From NCBI GenBank assembly GCA_013298165.1, contig JAAFJU010000025.1, positions 1 to 45,078 on the forward strand: a DNA stretch of 45,078 nucleotides. Direction: 5' to 3'. Position numbers and translations under genes: made by a program. The notes below the pieces were generated by a model. The model was not told where the DNA came from and did no database searches. It was given only the letters and a program-made list of their open reading frames with translations. Below are positions 25,432 to 34,013 of this stretch, piece by piece. Positions within the stretch are counted from its first letter, which is position 1, and each line of letters begins with the position of its first letter. Origin of the DNA: Synechococcales cyanobacterium bin31.maxbin.ball.101. GTDB lineage: Bacteria; Cyanobacteriota; Cyanobacteriia; Leptolyngbyales; Leptolyngbyaceae.

Positions 25432-26286
25432 ATGAATCGACGATTTCATTTGCCTCTGGTGTTCCTGACGATCGGGATCTGTCTGTGGTCTGTGGTGTTA
25501 CATTGGACACCACCCGTCTTCAGCCATTCAACCCCGATCGCCCAAGCCCTCTCCCAACCTGACTTTCAACGCCACTTCAAAGCTTTGGGTGTTGAAGGTT
25601 CGATCGTGATTGCAAATCTGAAGGGCGATCGGATCTATCAACATAATCCCCAACGCAATCAAACCGCCTTTCTCCCTGCATCGACGTTTAAAATTCTCAA
25701 TTCATTGATTGCTTTAGAAACGGGAGTTATTTCTGATGAGTTAGCTATTCTAACGTGGGATGGCGTTCAACGATCGGTTCCGGACTGGAATCGGGATTTG
25801 AATTTAAAAGAAGCATTCAAACGATCGGCGGTTTGGTTTTATCAAGTGCTAGCCCGTCGTGTGGGACATGAGAAAATGCAAACTTGGGTGACGAAAGCCG
25901 CCTACGGGAATCAGACGATTGGGGATAAAAAGGAGATTGATCAGTTTTGGCTAACGGGAAAACTCCGCATTACACCTCAAGAGCAGATTGATTTTCTACA
26001 ACGCCTTTATACTGAGAAACTTCCCTTCTCTAAACGATCGCTTTCGATCGTCAAAGACATCATGATTGCCGAGAAGACCCCCGAGTATACCCTGCGAGGA
26101 AAGACGGGCTGGGTCGGTTTTGGAGAGGCGGCAATGCCACAAATGGGGTGGTATGTCGGGTATGTGGAGCGTGGGAATGAGGTTTACTTTTTTGCGACGA
26201 CCCTTGATATCCGAAACGATAAGACAGATCCAGCCGCACGAATTGAAGTTACTCGCCGTTGTTTAAAGGATTTGGCATTGTTGTGA
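25432..26286 (+). CDS. Class D (OXA-like) beta-lactamase family protein
   Basis: The 284-residue protein has an N-terminal signal sequence (hydrophobic LPLVFLTIGICLWSVVL) for export to the periplasm. It then carries the class D serine beta-lactamase motifs: STFK with nucleophile Ser84 and Lys87, SAV (132-134), YGN (158-160), FWLTG (172-176) and KTG (224-226). Length and spacing are typical, so it is probably active as a penicillin-recognising hydrolase or a related sensor; resistance cannot be inferred from sequence alone. It starts 51 bases after the giant oxidase and may be read through from it, although a functional link is not evident. A 50-bp piece of this gene (codons for 114-129) is duplicated at 16757-16806, on the far side of the oxidase cluster. 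Confidence 0.9.
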   Translation: MNRRFHLPLVFLTIGICLWSVVLHWTPPVFSHSTPIAQALSQPDFQRHFKALGVEGSIVIANLKGDRIYQHNPQRNQTAFLPASTFKILNSLIALETGVISDELAILTWDGVQRSVPDWNRDLNLKEAFKRSAVWFYQVLARRVGHEKMQTWVTKAAYGNQTIGDKKEIDQFWLTGKLRITPQEQIDFLQRLYTEKLPFSKRSLSIVKDIMIAEKTPEYTLRGKTGWVGFGEAAMPQMGWYVGYVERGNEVYFFATTLDIRNDKTDPAARIEVTRRCLKDLALL

Positions 26287-26374
26287 TGCGATCGGGGTTC
26301 TGAACGCATGGAACGGCGATCGGCAAAATCGCGTTGGGTACACTAGCCCACGACGATAATAGGCAGAACGATTT

Positions 26375-28891
26375 ATGGATGAGCAACTGATTGCTGCGAT
26401 CGAATCCAAGGATTTACAGCGGGTTGAAGAATTGTTGTCTGCTGGAGCAAATCCTAATGCCAGACACAATGGTCAGACGCTTTATCAACTTGTGCCCCAT
26501 GGTGCAGATGAGATTAAGTGTGCCTTGATTGATGCGGGAGCAGATGACCCAGACCTCTGGAGTTCTCTGGTGTGGGTGATGAGTACCGGACGGATTGAGA
26601 CGGTTCGGACCTTGATTGCTAAAGGGGCCGATATCAATGTTTCCACCTATTCTGGAACGCCGATTCAAGTGGCGGCGCGGAGAGGACAGGCTGAAATTGC
26701 CGAGTTACTGATTGAAGCAGGCTGTGATGTTGATGCGGGAAGTAGTGTGAGTACACCGCTCATCTCAGCGATCGAACAAGGTCATTCCGACATTGCCTTA
26801 AAACTCCTGCAAGCGGGTGCAGATCCAAATCGTAAACCCAGCTTTGGGGGTGACAGTCCGATCGCTCTAGCCTCTGCCCAAGGTCATGCAGCGGTGGTTC
26901 GAGCGTTGATTACCGCTGGTGCAGATCTGAATGCAAAGCTCGCTAGCATAAGGCTTAAACATCGTGCAACGCAACAAACAGACGATGTAGAGCCAGAAAT
27001 AGCCGTTGATCCATTTCCGGTAATTCTGACGGCGCGTTGTGGTCATGGGGAGGCATTGGCAACGCTCTTGGAACTGGGAGCCGATGCCCATCAGAAAGAT
27101 GGGGAAGGATTCTCTGCCTATGACTGGGCGACCCGAAATGACGATCAAGCGGTGCTGGCAGTTCTTCATCAATTTGGGATTACGGAAACGCGCTTTACGG
27201 CTGAGGAACTTCTACTGCTTTCTGCACAAAACGGGAATCTCGACATTCTTCAGTCTGCACTCAATCAAGGTGCCGATGTGAATGCACGGGACGATCGCCG
27301 AAAAACTCGTGGAAAAACCGCTCTCATGTTGGCTGCGATCGCTGGACATTTGCAGATTGTACAGACGTTATTATCCGTAGGGGCAGATCCTAATCTAACG
27401 GACCAAGGTGCGAATGCAGAAATGGTATCAGAGGATTTATTGGAACATGTGGGCTTAGAATCGCTGGTTGATGGCGGATATTGTTTTGGGCGATCGGCGA
27501 TCATCGCTGCTGCTGCGGTCGGACAAACCGAAATTATTCAAACCCTAATTCAGGCAGGAGCAAACCCGAATGATACCGATGTAATCGGTGCAACTCCCCT
27601 CTCGTTAGCATCCGAGAACTCTCACCTCGCCACGGTTCAGGTTTTAGTGAATGCCGGGGCAGCGATTAATCAAACGGCAATCTTGGGCAATACACCTTTC
27701 CTGCTTGCCTGTGCAAAAGGTGCGTTTGAGGTTGCTGAGTTTCTGGTTAATCATGGGGCGGATATTACGATCGTCAATCGCGATCGGGAAACGGCTTTAA
27801 TGAAGGCCGCAACACTTGGAAATTTACCGTTAGTTCGTCTTTGCATTGGACAAGGCGAAACGGTCAATACCATTTCGTCTGAAGGCCAGACTGCGCTGAC
27901 CCAAGCGGCTGGGGCAAGTCACCATGTTCAATTTGATGAAAACGATCCGAATTCTGGTCGTAGCGGAAGCTTGGAATATCGGGATGATGGCTGTTGGGAA
28001 TATTGCCCACTGCCTGAAGATCAAATTATTGAAGTTGTTCAATTCCTCTTGCAATTTGGCGCAGATCCAAACCTTCTGGGTTGGGAAACGACATCCTTAG
28101 CTAAAGCAGTTGAAAATAATCACCTCCGATTAGTTCAAATCCTGTTGTCGGCGGGTGCGCGCTTGGATATCCGCGATCGTAGTGGGGATACGGCTGTATC
28201 CAGGGCACAACTCTATCGAAGGCAAGAGATTTTATCTCTTTTCCGTGACCACGTGGGGACGGATCTCAGTGAATTTGAAGCTCGTGATAATGAGGATACC
28301 GATCGGGATGAAGACGATCGGTGGGGGGAAGAATTACCTGAGCCAGATTTTTCAGAATTCGCCCAAGATCCGAACTACCAACAGGCAATCCAGCAACTTG
28401 CCGAACGCTGTGGCAGTCAACCGATCGTCCATGATGACCGTCCTGGCTGGGTTTCTCTCCACGTCGATACGAAACGTCGTAAAGATCTTGATATCGATGA
28501 CCTACAACGGGAATTTCTAGAACAAGGCTATTTTGTGTATCTCCCAGGCTCTTACTATGGTGATGGTCCAGAGAGAGTTTGTATCCTGCCGACCACTGAT
28601 AAATATGATGCCATTGCCTTACATCAGACCAATGGTTGTAATTATGGCGTCGGTCCTGGGTATGTCACCCAATGGCTGAAGGATCTTGAGGAAACGCAAC
28701 CATTTGTATTGACCTGTATTGCCCACGATACCCTGTCAGGGAGGTTTCTGACCCCGATCGAAGATCCCGAAGGATTGGCAGAATCGATGTATGAATTCTG
28801 TCCTGATTTGGTCGATCAAGGCGTTGGGTCGGTTGAACGGTTAGTCGAAAATCTGACGGCTGGAGATAGGCTATATTTCTGGTGGGATTAG
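26375..28891 (+). CDS. Ankyrin-repeat protein with C-terminal DUF4253-like domain
   Basis: The 838-residue soluble protein consists of about 15 ankyrin repeats over residues 1-630. They show the usual pattern, for example GTPIQVAARRGQAEIAELLI, TPLISAIEQGHSDIALKLLQ and ALMLAAIAGHLQIVQTLLSV. A strongly acidic linker follows at about 630-662 (EARDNEDTDRDEDD). The C-terminal 170 residues (VYLPGSYYGDGPERVCILP, YDAIALHQTNGCNYGVGP and LYFWWD at the very end) resemble DUF4253 domains, a tentative match. Ankyrin repeats mediate protein contacts; no enzymatic motif is seen. One repeat, at about 520-545, carries an insertion with a WEYCP segment. No signal peptide is present. The gene converges on the PIN toxin gene across a perfect 20-base palindrome. 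The start ATG at 26375 leads directly into the first repeat. Confidence 0.87.
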   Translation: MDEQLIAAIESKDLQRVEELLSAGANPNARHNGQTLYQLVPHGADEIKCALIDAGADDPDLWSSLVWVMSTGRIETVRTLIAKGADINVSTYSGTPIQVAARRGQAEIAELLIEAGCDVDAGSSVSTPLISAIEQGHSDIALKLLQAGADPNRKPSFGGDSPIALASAQGHAAVVRALITAGADLNAKLASIRLKHRATQQTDDVEPEIAVDPFPVILTARCGHGEALATLLELGADAHQKDGEGFSAYDWATRNDDQAVLAVLHQFGITETRFTAEELLLLSAQNGNLDILQSALNQGADVNARDDRRKTRGKTALMLAAIAGHLQIVQTLLSVGADPNLTDQGANAEMVSEDLLEHVGLESLVDGGYCFGRSAIIAAAAVGQTEIIQTLIQAGANPNDTDVIGATPLSLASENSHLATVQVLVNAGAAINQTAILGNTPFLLACAKGAFEVAEFLVNHGADITIVNRDRETALMKAATLGNLPLVRLCIGQGETVNTISSEGQTALTQAAGASHHVQFDENDPNSGRSGSLEYRDDGCWEYCPLPEDQIIEVVQFLLQFGADPNLLGWETTSLAKAVENNHLRLVQILLSAGARLDIRDRSGDTAVSRAQLYRRQEILSLFRDHVGTDLSEFEARDNEDTDRDEDDRWGEELPEPDFSEFAQDPNYQQAIQQLAERCGSQPIVHDDRPGWVSLHVDTKRRKDLDIDDLQREFLEQGYFVYLPGSYYGDGPERVCILPTTDKYDAIALHQTNGCNYGVGPGYVTQWLKDLEETQPFVLTCIAHDTLSGRFLTPIEDPEGLAESMYEFCPDLVDQGVGSVERLVENLTAGDRLYFWWD

Positions 28892-28895
28892 AAGT

Positions 28896-28915
28896 TGAAG
28901 GGCGATCGCCCTTCA
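28896..28915. terminator. Palindrome with a central HIP1 octamer between convergent genes
   Basis: TGAAGGGCGATCGCCCTTCA is a perfect 20-base palindrome, five bases after the ankyrin gene stop and followed by GATTTTCC. It can fold into a stem on either transcript and may end both convergent genes. The T-run is short, so this is a moderate call. Confidence 0.5.
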
Positions 28916-28939
28916 GATTTTCCTGGAGGTGCGATCGGC

Positions 28940-29365
28940 TTATGCCAAGCCTGTACTCGTAAAAAACTGATCTGCCGTCACGATCGGACAAGAAAATTGA
29001 TCTGCAAGACAGAGTAAATCTCGATCGCCCGTTACGAGATAATCTGCTTGTCCCACCAAGGCCAATCCCAAAAAAGGGACATCAAACGGGTCTCGACATT
29101 CGGGAACATCTGGCAACACCTCTGGCATAACCACCGTTTCACAAAACGGCAAATAATCCGCCAACAAATCTGCTTGTTCAGCATCGCTCAATCGAAACTT
29201 TGGATAAGCCAACACTCGAATGAGTTCCGTAATGGTCGTATTGGATGCCAATGGAATAATGCGATCGTCTTGCCAAGCCACCCGAAATCTCGCTGTCGCA
29301 CCACCAAAGACCAACGCCGACAGCACTAAATTTGTATCCAGCACAATCCGTAATCGGTCCGTCAT
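28940..29365 (-). CDS. PIN-domain ribonuclease toxin
   Basis: The 141-residue protein is a PIN-fold nuclease of the putative-toxin type (COG1569-like). Conserved acids are in VLDTNLVLSAL near the N-terminus, in TELIRVLAYP, and in the late GDRDLLCL motif; they would bind magnesium and cleave RNA. The start was set at 29365: its ATG overlaps the antitoxin stop as ATGA (29362-29365), a common translationally coupled toxin-antitoxin arrangement. An upstream ATG at 29380 would overlap more and is less likely. The partner is the AbrB-type antitoxin directly upstream. Confidence 0.87.
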   Translation of the reverse strand: MTDRLRIVLDTNLVLSALVFGGATARFRVAWQDDRIIPLASNTTITELIRVLAYPKFRLSDAEQADLLADYLPFCETVVMPEVLPDVPECRDPFDVPFLGLALVGQADYLVTGDRDLLCLADQFSCPIVTADQFFTSTGLA

Positions 29366-29583
29366 GACTCGCGTGCCCAAGCTACAGCATTCGCGAGATC
29401 CTGTTCAGTGAGATCCAATGCTGCTAGTTTTGCCCGGACCGCATCCGCCCGTTGAATGTTCACGGGAGTCAAAATAATTTGCCCATCTTCAACTTTGACA
29501 TCGAAGTATTCTGCATCGCCGATCGATCGAGTAATACTCTTTGGAAGCGTAAGCTGATTCAGCGCTGTTAATTTTGCGATCAT
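29362..29583 (-). CDS. AbrB/MazE-type antitoxin
   Basis: This 73-residue protein has the swapped-hairpin AbrB DNA-binding pattern: MIAKLTALNQLTLPKSI, then FDVKVEDGQIILTPV. The family dimerises on operator DNA and neutralises a toxin through the C-terminal tail, here NIQRADAVRAKLAALD onwards. The start at 29583 gives the canonical N-terminus; a longer form from 29607 adds eight residues. It lies first in the operon and overlaps the PIN gene by four bases, so it probably autorepresses the pair. Confidence 0.87.
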   Translation of the reverse strand: MIAKLTALNQLTLPKSITRSIGDAEYFDVKVEDGQIILTPVNIQRADAVRAKLAALDLTEQDLANAVAWARES

Positions 29584-29646
29584 GGTCTTACCCACCTCAC
29601 ACGACAAAACGTAAGGATTCCTGACCTCATTATAGATGCGATCGAC

Positions 29647-30306
29647 TTACTCCTGACGAAGCACCTGCATGAGCCATTGGCTAACTTCCATATCATCTTT
29701 CGTTTGGTTACGACGGAGTGCCTCTTCAATAATGGTCATCTCTAATCCCGGCAATACCTGCGAAACCTGAATTTGCCGACTCCCAAAGTCCGACATCTCA
29801 AATGCCAAAATCGTCATTCCCAACACATCTACAATCCAATATTCTCGAACATTCAACCGCTCATACAGCAATCGTTTGCGGCCTAGATCATCATTGAGAC
29901 TTGTAGAGGCCACTTCGATTATTAATGTGGGAACGCCATAGAGATCCACATCTCCTATCGCCGTCGTCTTCGGGGGCATTGGATTTGGAATATCATCGCC
30001 AATATAAAATGCCATGTCAGGCTGACACTCATATTCACCCTGCCTGCAAAAACTTCCATTGGTGAAGCCTTTGAGTCGAAGGTGGTTGACGATTCCGTAG
30101 AGATTGACGACTTGAGCAATGAGTGAATGATCTTGACCGTGCCCTGACCCGATCGGTAGCGCTTCAATTCTCATGAAACCTGAATCGTAATAGCAGCGAG
30201 TCTTTTCAAGTTCTGAATGTTCAGAGACGAGTAGAAACTCTTCCCAGGTCGCCTTGACCCAGGTGTCGGTTACGACTGTCGATCGATCGGTCAGCATCGT
30301 CACCAT
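29647..30306 (-). CDS. Uma2-family (DUF820) PD-(D/E)XK endonuclease
   Basis: The 219-residue protein has the Uma2 catalytic layout: an N-terminal WEEFLL segment, a Glu in the first core strand (EYECQPDMAFYIGDD, holding the PD), then PTLIIEVASTS with the second acid and the downstream DLGRKRLLYERLNVREYWIVD containing Lys and Trp-Ile-Val-Asp. It is a predicted cytoplasmic nuclease. The family is hugely expanded in cyanobacteria and its biological role is not settled. It lacks the coiled-coil tail of the Uma2 gene at the left edge. The starts at 30306 and 30297 are both possible. It may be mobile or selfish; it sits next to the toxin-antitoxin pair. Confidence 0.88.
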   Translation of the reverse strand: MVTMLTDRSTVVTDTWVKATWEEFLLVSEHSELEKTRCYYDSGFMRIEALPIGSGHGQDHSLIAQVVNLYGIVNHLRLKGFTNGSFCRQGEYECQPDMAFYIGDDIPNPMPPKTTAIGDVDLYGVPTLIIEVASTSLNDDLGRKRLLYERLNVREYWIVDVLGMTILAFEMSDFGSRQIQVSQVLPGLEMTIIEEALRRNQTKDDMEVSQWLMQVLRQE

Positions 30307-30376
30307 ATGCAGCTCACTCTCATAGATCCTGTCTTCAGTTTAGTATAATCAACATCTAATCTGCAAAAATTCCATT

Positions 30377-31180
30377 ATGTCTACACTGTCCCAAATCGCG
30401 ATCTTCCCTATCAAATCCCTCGATCGAAAGCTTCTCACCGCTTCAGAACTGCTTGAAAGTGGTGCATTGAAGGGCGATCGGGAGTTTGCTATTTTTGATG
30501 AAAACGATCGGGTGGTGAACGGAAAGCGGACGGCAAAGATTCATCAAATTCGATCGCATTATGACTTGCAAAACCGATTGGTTACGTTATCAGTGATGCA
30601 ATTGCTGAACCAATCGTCGAATCAAATGCGGTCGCTAACGTTGCATTTGGATGGCGATCGGCTAAAAATCAATGATTGGTTGAGTGAGTTCTTTGGGTTT
30701 GCAGTGCATTTAAAACAGGATTTGGAAATGGGGTTTCCTGATGACCCCGCCTCGCCCGGACCCACGGTCATTTCAACCCAAACCTTACAGACGATCGCCT
30801 CTTGGTATGACGGCATGACGCTAGAAGAATGTCGATCGCGATTTCGCACCAATTTAGAACTCGATGCGCCGATCGCCTTTTGGGAAGATCAATTGTTTGG
30901 AAAAGCAGATGAGGTCAGGGAATTCACGATCGGCAACGTTGGATTTCAAGCGGTCAATCCTTGCCAACGCTGCATTGTTCCCACCAGAAATAGCATTTCC
31001 GGCGATGTCACCAATGCATTCCAAAAAACGTTTCTCAAAATGCGACTACAAACATTACCCGATGGCGTCGAACGATCGCGCTTCAATCACTTCTACCGTT
31101 TGGCTGTGAATACTAGAATCATTCCAAATCAAACAGAAAGACGAATTGGTTTGGGGGATATCTGTGGTGCGATCGGCTGA
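30377..31180 (+). CDS. MOSC-domain protein
   Basis: The 267-residue protein has an N-terminal beta-barrel module (IAIFPIKSLDRKLLTASELL, GALKGDREFAIFDE) followed by the MOSC domain, with the motif NPCQRCIVPTRN containing the conserved Cys. MOSC proteins (named after the molybdenum cofactor sulfurase C-terminus) bind the molybdenum cofactor or transfer sulphur; mARC- and YcbX-like members reduce N-hydroxylated compounds. No molybdenum gene is adjacent. It is cytoplasmic, with no signal peptide. The ATG at 30377 follows an AT-rich stretch containing TAGTATAAT (about 30341-30349), a plausible -10 box. Confidence 0.88.
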   Translation: MSTLSQIAIFPIKSLDRKLLTASELLESGALKGDREFAIFDENDRVVNGKRTAKIHQIRSHYDLQNRLVTLSVMQLLNQSSNQMRSLTLHLDGDRLKINDWLSEFFGFAVHLKQDLEMGFPDDPASPGPTVISTQTLQTIASWYDGMTLEECRSRFRTNLELDAPIAFWEDQLFGKADEVREFTIGNVGFQAVNPCQRCIVPTRNSISGDVTNAFQKTFLKMRLQTLPDGVERSRFNHFYRLAVNTRIIPNQTERRIGLGDICGAIG

Positions 31181-31205
31181 ATTAATCGGGTAATTACCCT
31201 AGTCC

Positions 31206-31320
31206 CGATCCCCCTAAATCCCCCTTAAAAAGGGGGACTTTGATTCAATTCCAGTATTCCAATAAAGGGAGACTTTGATTAAATTCCGGTTCCCCCTTTT
31301 TAAGGGGGCTAGGGGGATCG
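31206..31320. repeat. Inverted repeat with CCCCCTTAAAAAGGGGG arms
   Basis: The left arm at 31206-31237 (starting CGATCCCCCTA) and the right arm at 31291-31320 (ending TAGGGGGATCG) are reverse complements apart from a two-base indel and one mismatch. Each arm can also fold on itself through CCCCCTTAAAAAGGGGG or its complement. Between them lies a partial duplicate of GACTTTGATTNAATTCC. It is a typical cyanobacterial intergenic element and lies between the convergent MOSC and tldD genes, where it can terminate both. Confidence 0.9.
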
Positions 31321-31347
31321 AACACTGAACGATCAACGAAAGGGCCT

Positions 31348-32751
31348 CTAATCCTCCTCCGACTCCCCACCCACAACCACATCGCGAATCCGCAAGCTCG
31401 GGCCACCGCAACCCACCGCCAGACCGCTCTGACCGCCCTTACCGCATCCACCGGACTCATCCCAAAAGAAATCATCCCCAATGCCTTCAATATCCGCCAA
31501 CGTCTGAAACGCATTGCCCGAAAGCGTCACATCCCGCACCGCCTCCGCCAACTCCCCATTGCGAATCATCCAAGCCTCCCCCGCCGTAAACGTAAACATC
31601 TCCCCATTCGTCATCCCACCCAACCAATTCTTCGCATATACCCCTTCCTTAATCCCACTAAACAAATCTGGAACAGGCGTGCTGCCCCGATCGATCCAAG
31701 TATTCGTCATTCGGACGATCGGCGAATAGTGATAATTCAAACAGCGGGCATTTCCAGTTGGCAACTCACCCAATTTCCCCGCCGTCTCACGAGAATGCAA
31801 TCGACCCACCAACACCCCATTTTCAATCAATTGCGTATTTGTTGCCGGAACGCCCTCATCATCATAGAAATAACTGCCGCGATGCCCTTCTAACTTCGCC
31901 CCATCAAAAATCTGCAAATTCTCCGGCCCAAACCGCCGCCCCAAACTCATGGTTTCCAACAAATCCGGATTCTCATAGGCCATATCCGCCTCCGACAAAT
32001 GCCCAAACGCCTCATGGACAAATAACCCCGTCAACACCGGGTCAATCACCACCGTATAGGTTCCGCCCTGCACCGTCGGCAATAGCAACGCATTCACCGC
32101 CCGCTGCGCCGCACTCGTCACCTGCTGCTCCAACGATCGCAAATCATCAAACCCGCGCCGGGATCCAATGGTTTCTCGTCCCGTCTGTACCTGATCTCCT
32201 GCCCGTGCCGTCGCCGAAAAGCGCATTTCCAGATCGGACCAAGTCTGATCAATCATCGTCCCCTCAGACGTGACCAAAACCGATCGCTGCGTAATATCCC
32301 CGTAGCGCACGGATAATGTTGTGATTCGACTGTCTACCGTTCGCAGAACTTCGCCATAATGTTCACAAAGCATCTTCTTTTCTGCTAGCGAAACATGACG
32401 TGGATCCCGACTATCCATCGGCATTTTACAGATCTCTTCAACGATCGGAATCTCCGCCATCGTCGTCTCTTCCGTCCCCACAATGCGCGCCGCCGAAATC
32501 GCCTCTTCTACCCGCGCCGCCAAATCTTCTAAACGGTTAAAACTCGAAAAGCCCCAGCCACCCTTATGGCAAGCCCGTACATGACCGCCGATCGCCATGC
32601 CCTCACTCAGGGTCTCAATTCGCAGCCCTCGCAACAGCACATCCGATCCCTCAGATGCCTCTAAGCGAATCGCCAAATAGTCCACCTGATTCTTATAGCG
32701 TCGAATCAAATCCAGGGCACGATCGCGAGCAGCATCTAAGATCATTGTCAT
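31348..32751 (-). CDS. tldD: TldD-family metalloprotease
   Basis: The 467-residue protein is a member of the TldD/PmbA family. TldD and TldE together form a zinc protease that degrades unfolded peptides and processes microcin B17 and the CcdA antitoxin. The zinc-binding motif is seen as HEAFGH (residues 246-251), in the context VLTGLFVHEAFGHLSEAD, and the C-terminal LAVGCGGPSLRIRDVVVGG contains the conserved glycine motif near a further ligand. Only one member is here; the PmbA/TldE partner must be elsewhere. The start at 32751 is an ATG, with another two codons later. It is cytoplasmic. The small gene upstream on the same strand is 111 bases away and may be separate. Confidence 0.92.
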   Translation of the reverse strand: MTMILDAARDRALDLIRRYKNQVDYLAIRLEASEGSDVLLRGLRIETLSEGMAIGGHVRACHKGGWGFSSFNRLEDLAARVEEAISAARIVGTEETTMAEIPIVEEICKMPMDSRDPRHVSLAEKKMLCEHYGEVLRTVDSRITTLSVRYGDITQRSVLVTSEGTMIDQTWSDLEMRFSATARAGDQVQTGRETIGSRRGFDDLRSLEQQVTSAAQRAVNALLLPTVQGGTYTVVIDPVLTGLFVHEAFGHLSEADMAYENPDLLETMSLGRRFGPENLQIFDGAKLEGHRGSYFYDDEGVPATNTQLIENGVLVGRLHSRETAGKLGELPTGNARCLNYHYSPIVRMTNTWIDRGSTPVPDLFSGIKEGVYAKNWLGGMTNGEMFTFTAGEAWMIRNGELAEAVRDVTLSGNAFQTLADIEGIGDDFFWDESGGCGKGGQSGLAVGCGGPSLRIRDVVVGGESEED

Positions 32752-32862
32752 AGCGGGGACCCAGGCGTAAAGATTATCAGAGCAACTGGATTATTTCTAT
32801 CAAGTTACTCCCTTCAAGCTTAGAACAAATTCCCCAAGCCCCACCGCCGATCGCCAAATCTC

Positions 32863-33159
32863 TTACGCCAAATCCTTCGAGTTCCGCAGCCGGATCAACT
32901 GCCGCCGCATCTCAGGGGATGCTTCTACCTCGTCCACCGACTCCGCCGTCACACTGACCTGAAGTGGCTCCATATACTCATCCCCGCCATACCCAAACGC
33001 TTCTAAGAGCATTTCTAACAGCTCCTCACGATCGGTGGGCAGTTGTCCTTCTTCAATCATCCGAAACTTCAGATGAACTTCGCACTCATAGACGCCGACA
33101 CTTTGACGCTGTGGATTGTTCGAACGTAGGGGCTGGATCGGTTGAGATTGCATCATCAT
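32863..33159 (-). CDS. Small conserved cyanobacterial protein, Npun_R1517-like regulator (tentative)
   Basis: From the ATG complementary to 33157-33159 the product has 98 residues; a longer frame to 33249 adds an unlikely Ser-rich leader. The segments VGVYECEVHLKFRMIEEG, DREELLEMLLEAFGYG and EASPEMRRQLIRLRN resemble from memory the small family named after Npun_R1517, annotated as a heterocyst-differentiation regulator but present in non-heterocystous species too. No DNA-binding helix-turn-helix is obvious. I cannot confirm the match without a search. The acidic, compact alpha/beta composition fits a small regulator or adaptor. Confidence 0.6.
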   Translation of the reverse strand: MMMQSQPIQPLRSNNPQRQSVGVYECEVHLKFRMIEEGQLPTDREELLEMLLEAFGYGGDEYMEPLQVSVTAESVDEVEASPEMRRQLIRLRNSKDLA

Positions 33160-33960
33160 GTCATTCCAACTGGATTCGCTACTGGACTGAATACTGAATT
33201 GTCTATATGGAATCTGTCTGCACAAGGGCCTTGAAAGCAAGGACTTCACAATTACCTTCTCTTCCTCTAGGCATAATCCGAAAGAAATAGAAAATAGCTG
33301 GATCAGTTAGCGCTTTCTCCATCACTTATAGAAGGGGAACTCCCCCAGGAATACCGTAATAACACTCATCTTCCAGCAGTCAACGCCCATAAAGAAATGG
33401 TCAATAAAATCTAAAAACAAAATAAATTATGCGTTCTTTATGAAATTAGTCGAGAATACTGAGTAATGTTTAATTCAGTGTATTTACGATCGAATCACTC
33501 CTATTTACCCTTGGCAGCTCTAGATTTCATCAGAAAGATCTAAAAAATAGAACCATTCAAGAGTATTAATTTTTACTCTCTTAATCCTGGTATGTGGATA
33601 TGAGATCAAGATTTTCTGAAATCTACCTCATAAGATAGATGTAAAGCCGAGGAAAACTAAAGCTGTACAAGAGAGTCGGTTTCATCTCATCCTGCAAAAA
33701 CCGAATATACGGGTATCTATTGCCACTCTCTCTACTCAAATACTCTATTTTCTCAACAAAAATCGATCGCCTTATTGAAACGCTCATTCAGGTCCAAAAA
33801 ACAGAACTGCTGAGTTTTCATCTATTGCGATCGAGGTATAAAGTATTCTCAATTGTACGGAGAGGTGTTCTCAATGTAACCTTATACGTACTTTTACGTA
33901 GAATATAAAGCTGATTTTGGACTGGGCTGCAGATTTTTGTGAACAATTTGTGAGTAATGT
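33160..33960. other. Long AT-rich region without a convincing gene
   Basis: About 800 bases hold no ORF with a recognisable product; the 62-codon frame at 33720-33908 has no family features. Small inverted repeats are visible: TCGGTTT/AAACCGA around 33678-33704 and TACGTACTTTTACGTA at 33886-33901. The region may carry promoters, a small RNA or decayed sequence. Few GATCG sites occur here compared with coding regions. Confidence 0.45.
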
Positions 33961-34007
33961 GTGGAAGGGGATGCGAGGGATGAGCGGCACCTTGCATCCC
34001 CTTCCAC
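33961..34007. other. 14-bp perfect stem-loop behind prfC
   Basis: GTGGAAGGGGATGC (33961-33974) and GCATCCCCTTCCAC (33994-34007) pair perfectly around a 19-base loop, six bases after the prfC stop codon on the reverse strand. No U-run follows on that strand, so it is not a standard intrinsic terminator, but it could protect or end the prfC mRNA. Confidence 0.75.
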
Positions 34008-34013
34008 ATCATG

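Noticed and set aside
33720-33908. 62-codon forward frame in the AT-rich gap
   Set aside because: No ribosome-binding site, no recognisable motif, and composition like non-coding DNA.
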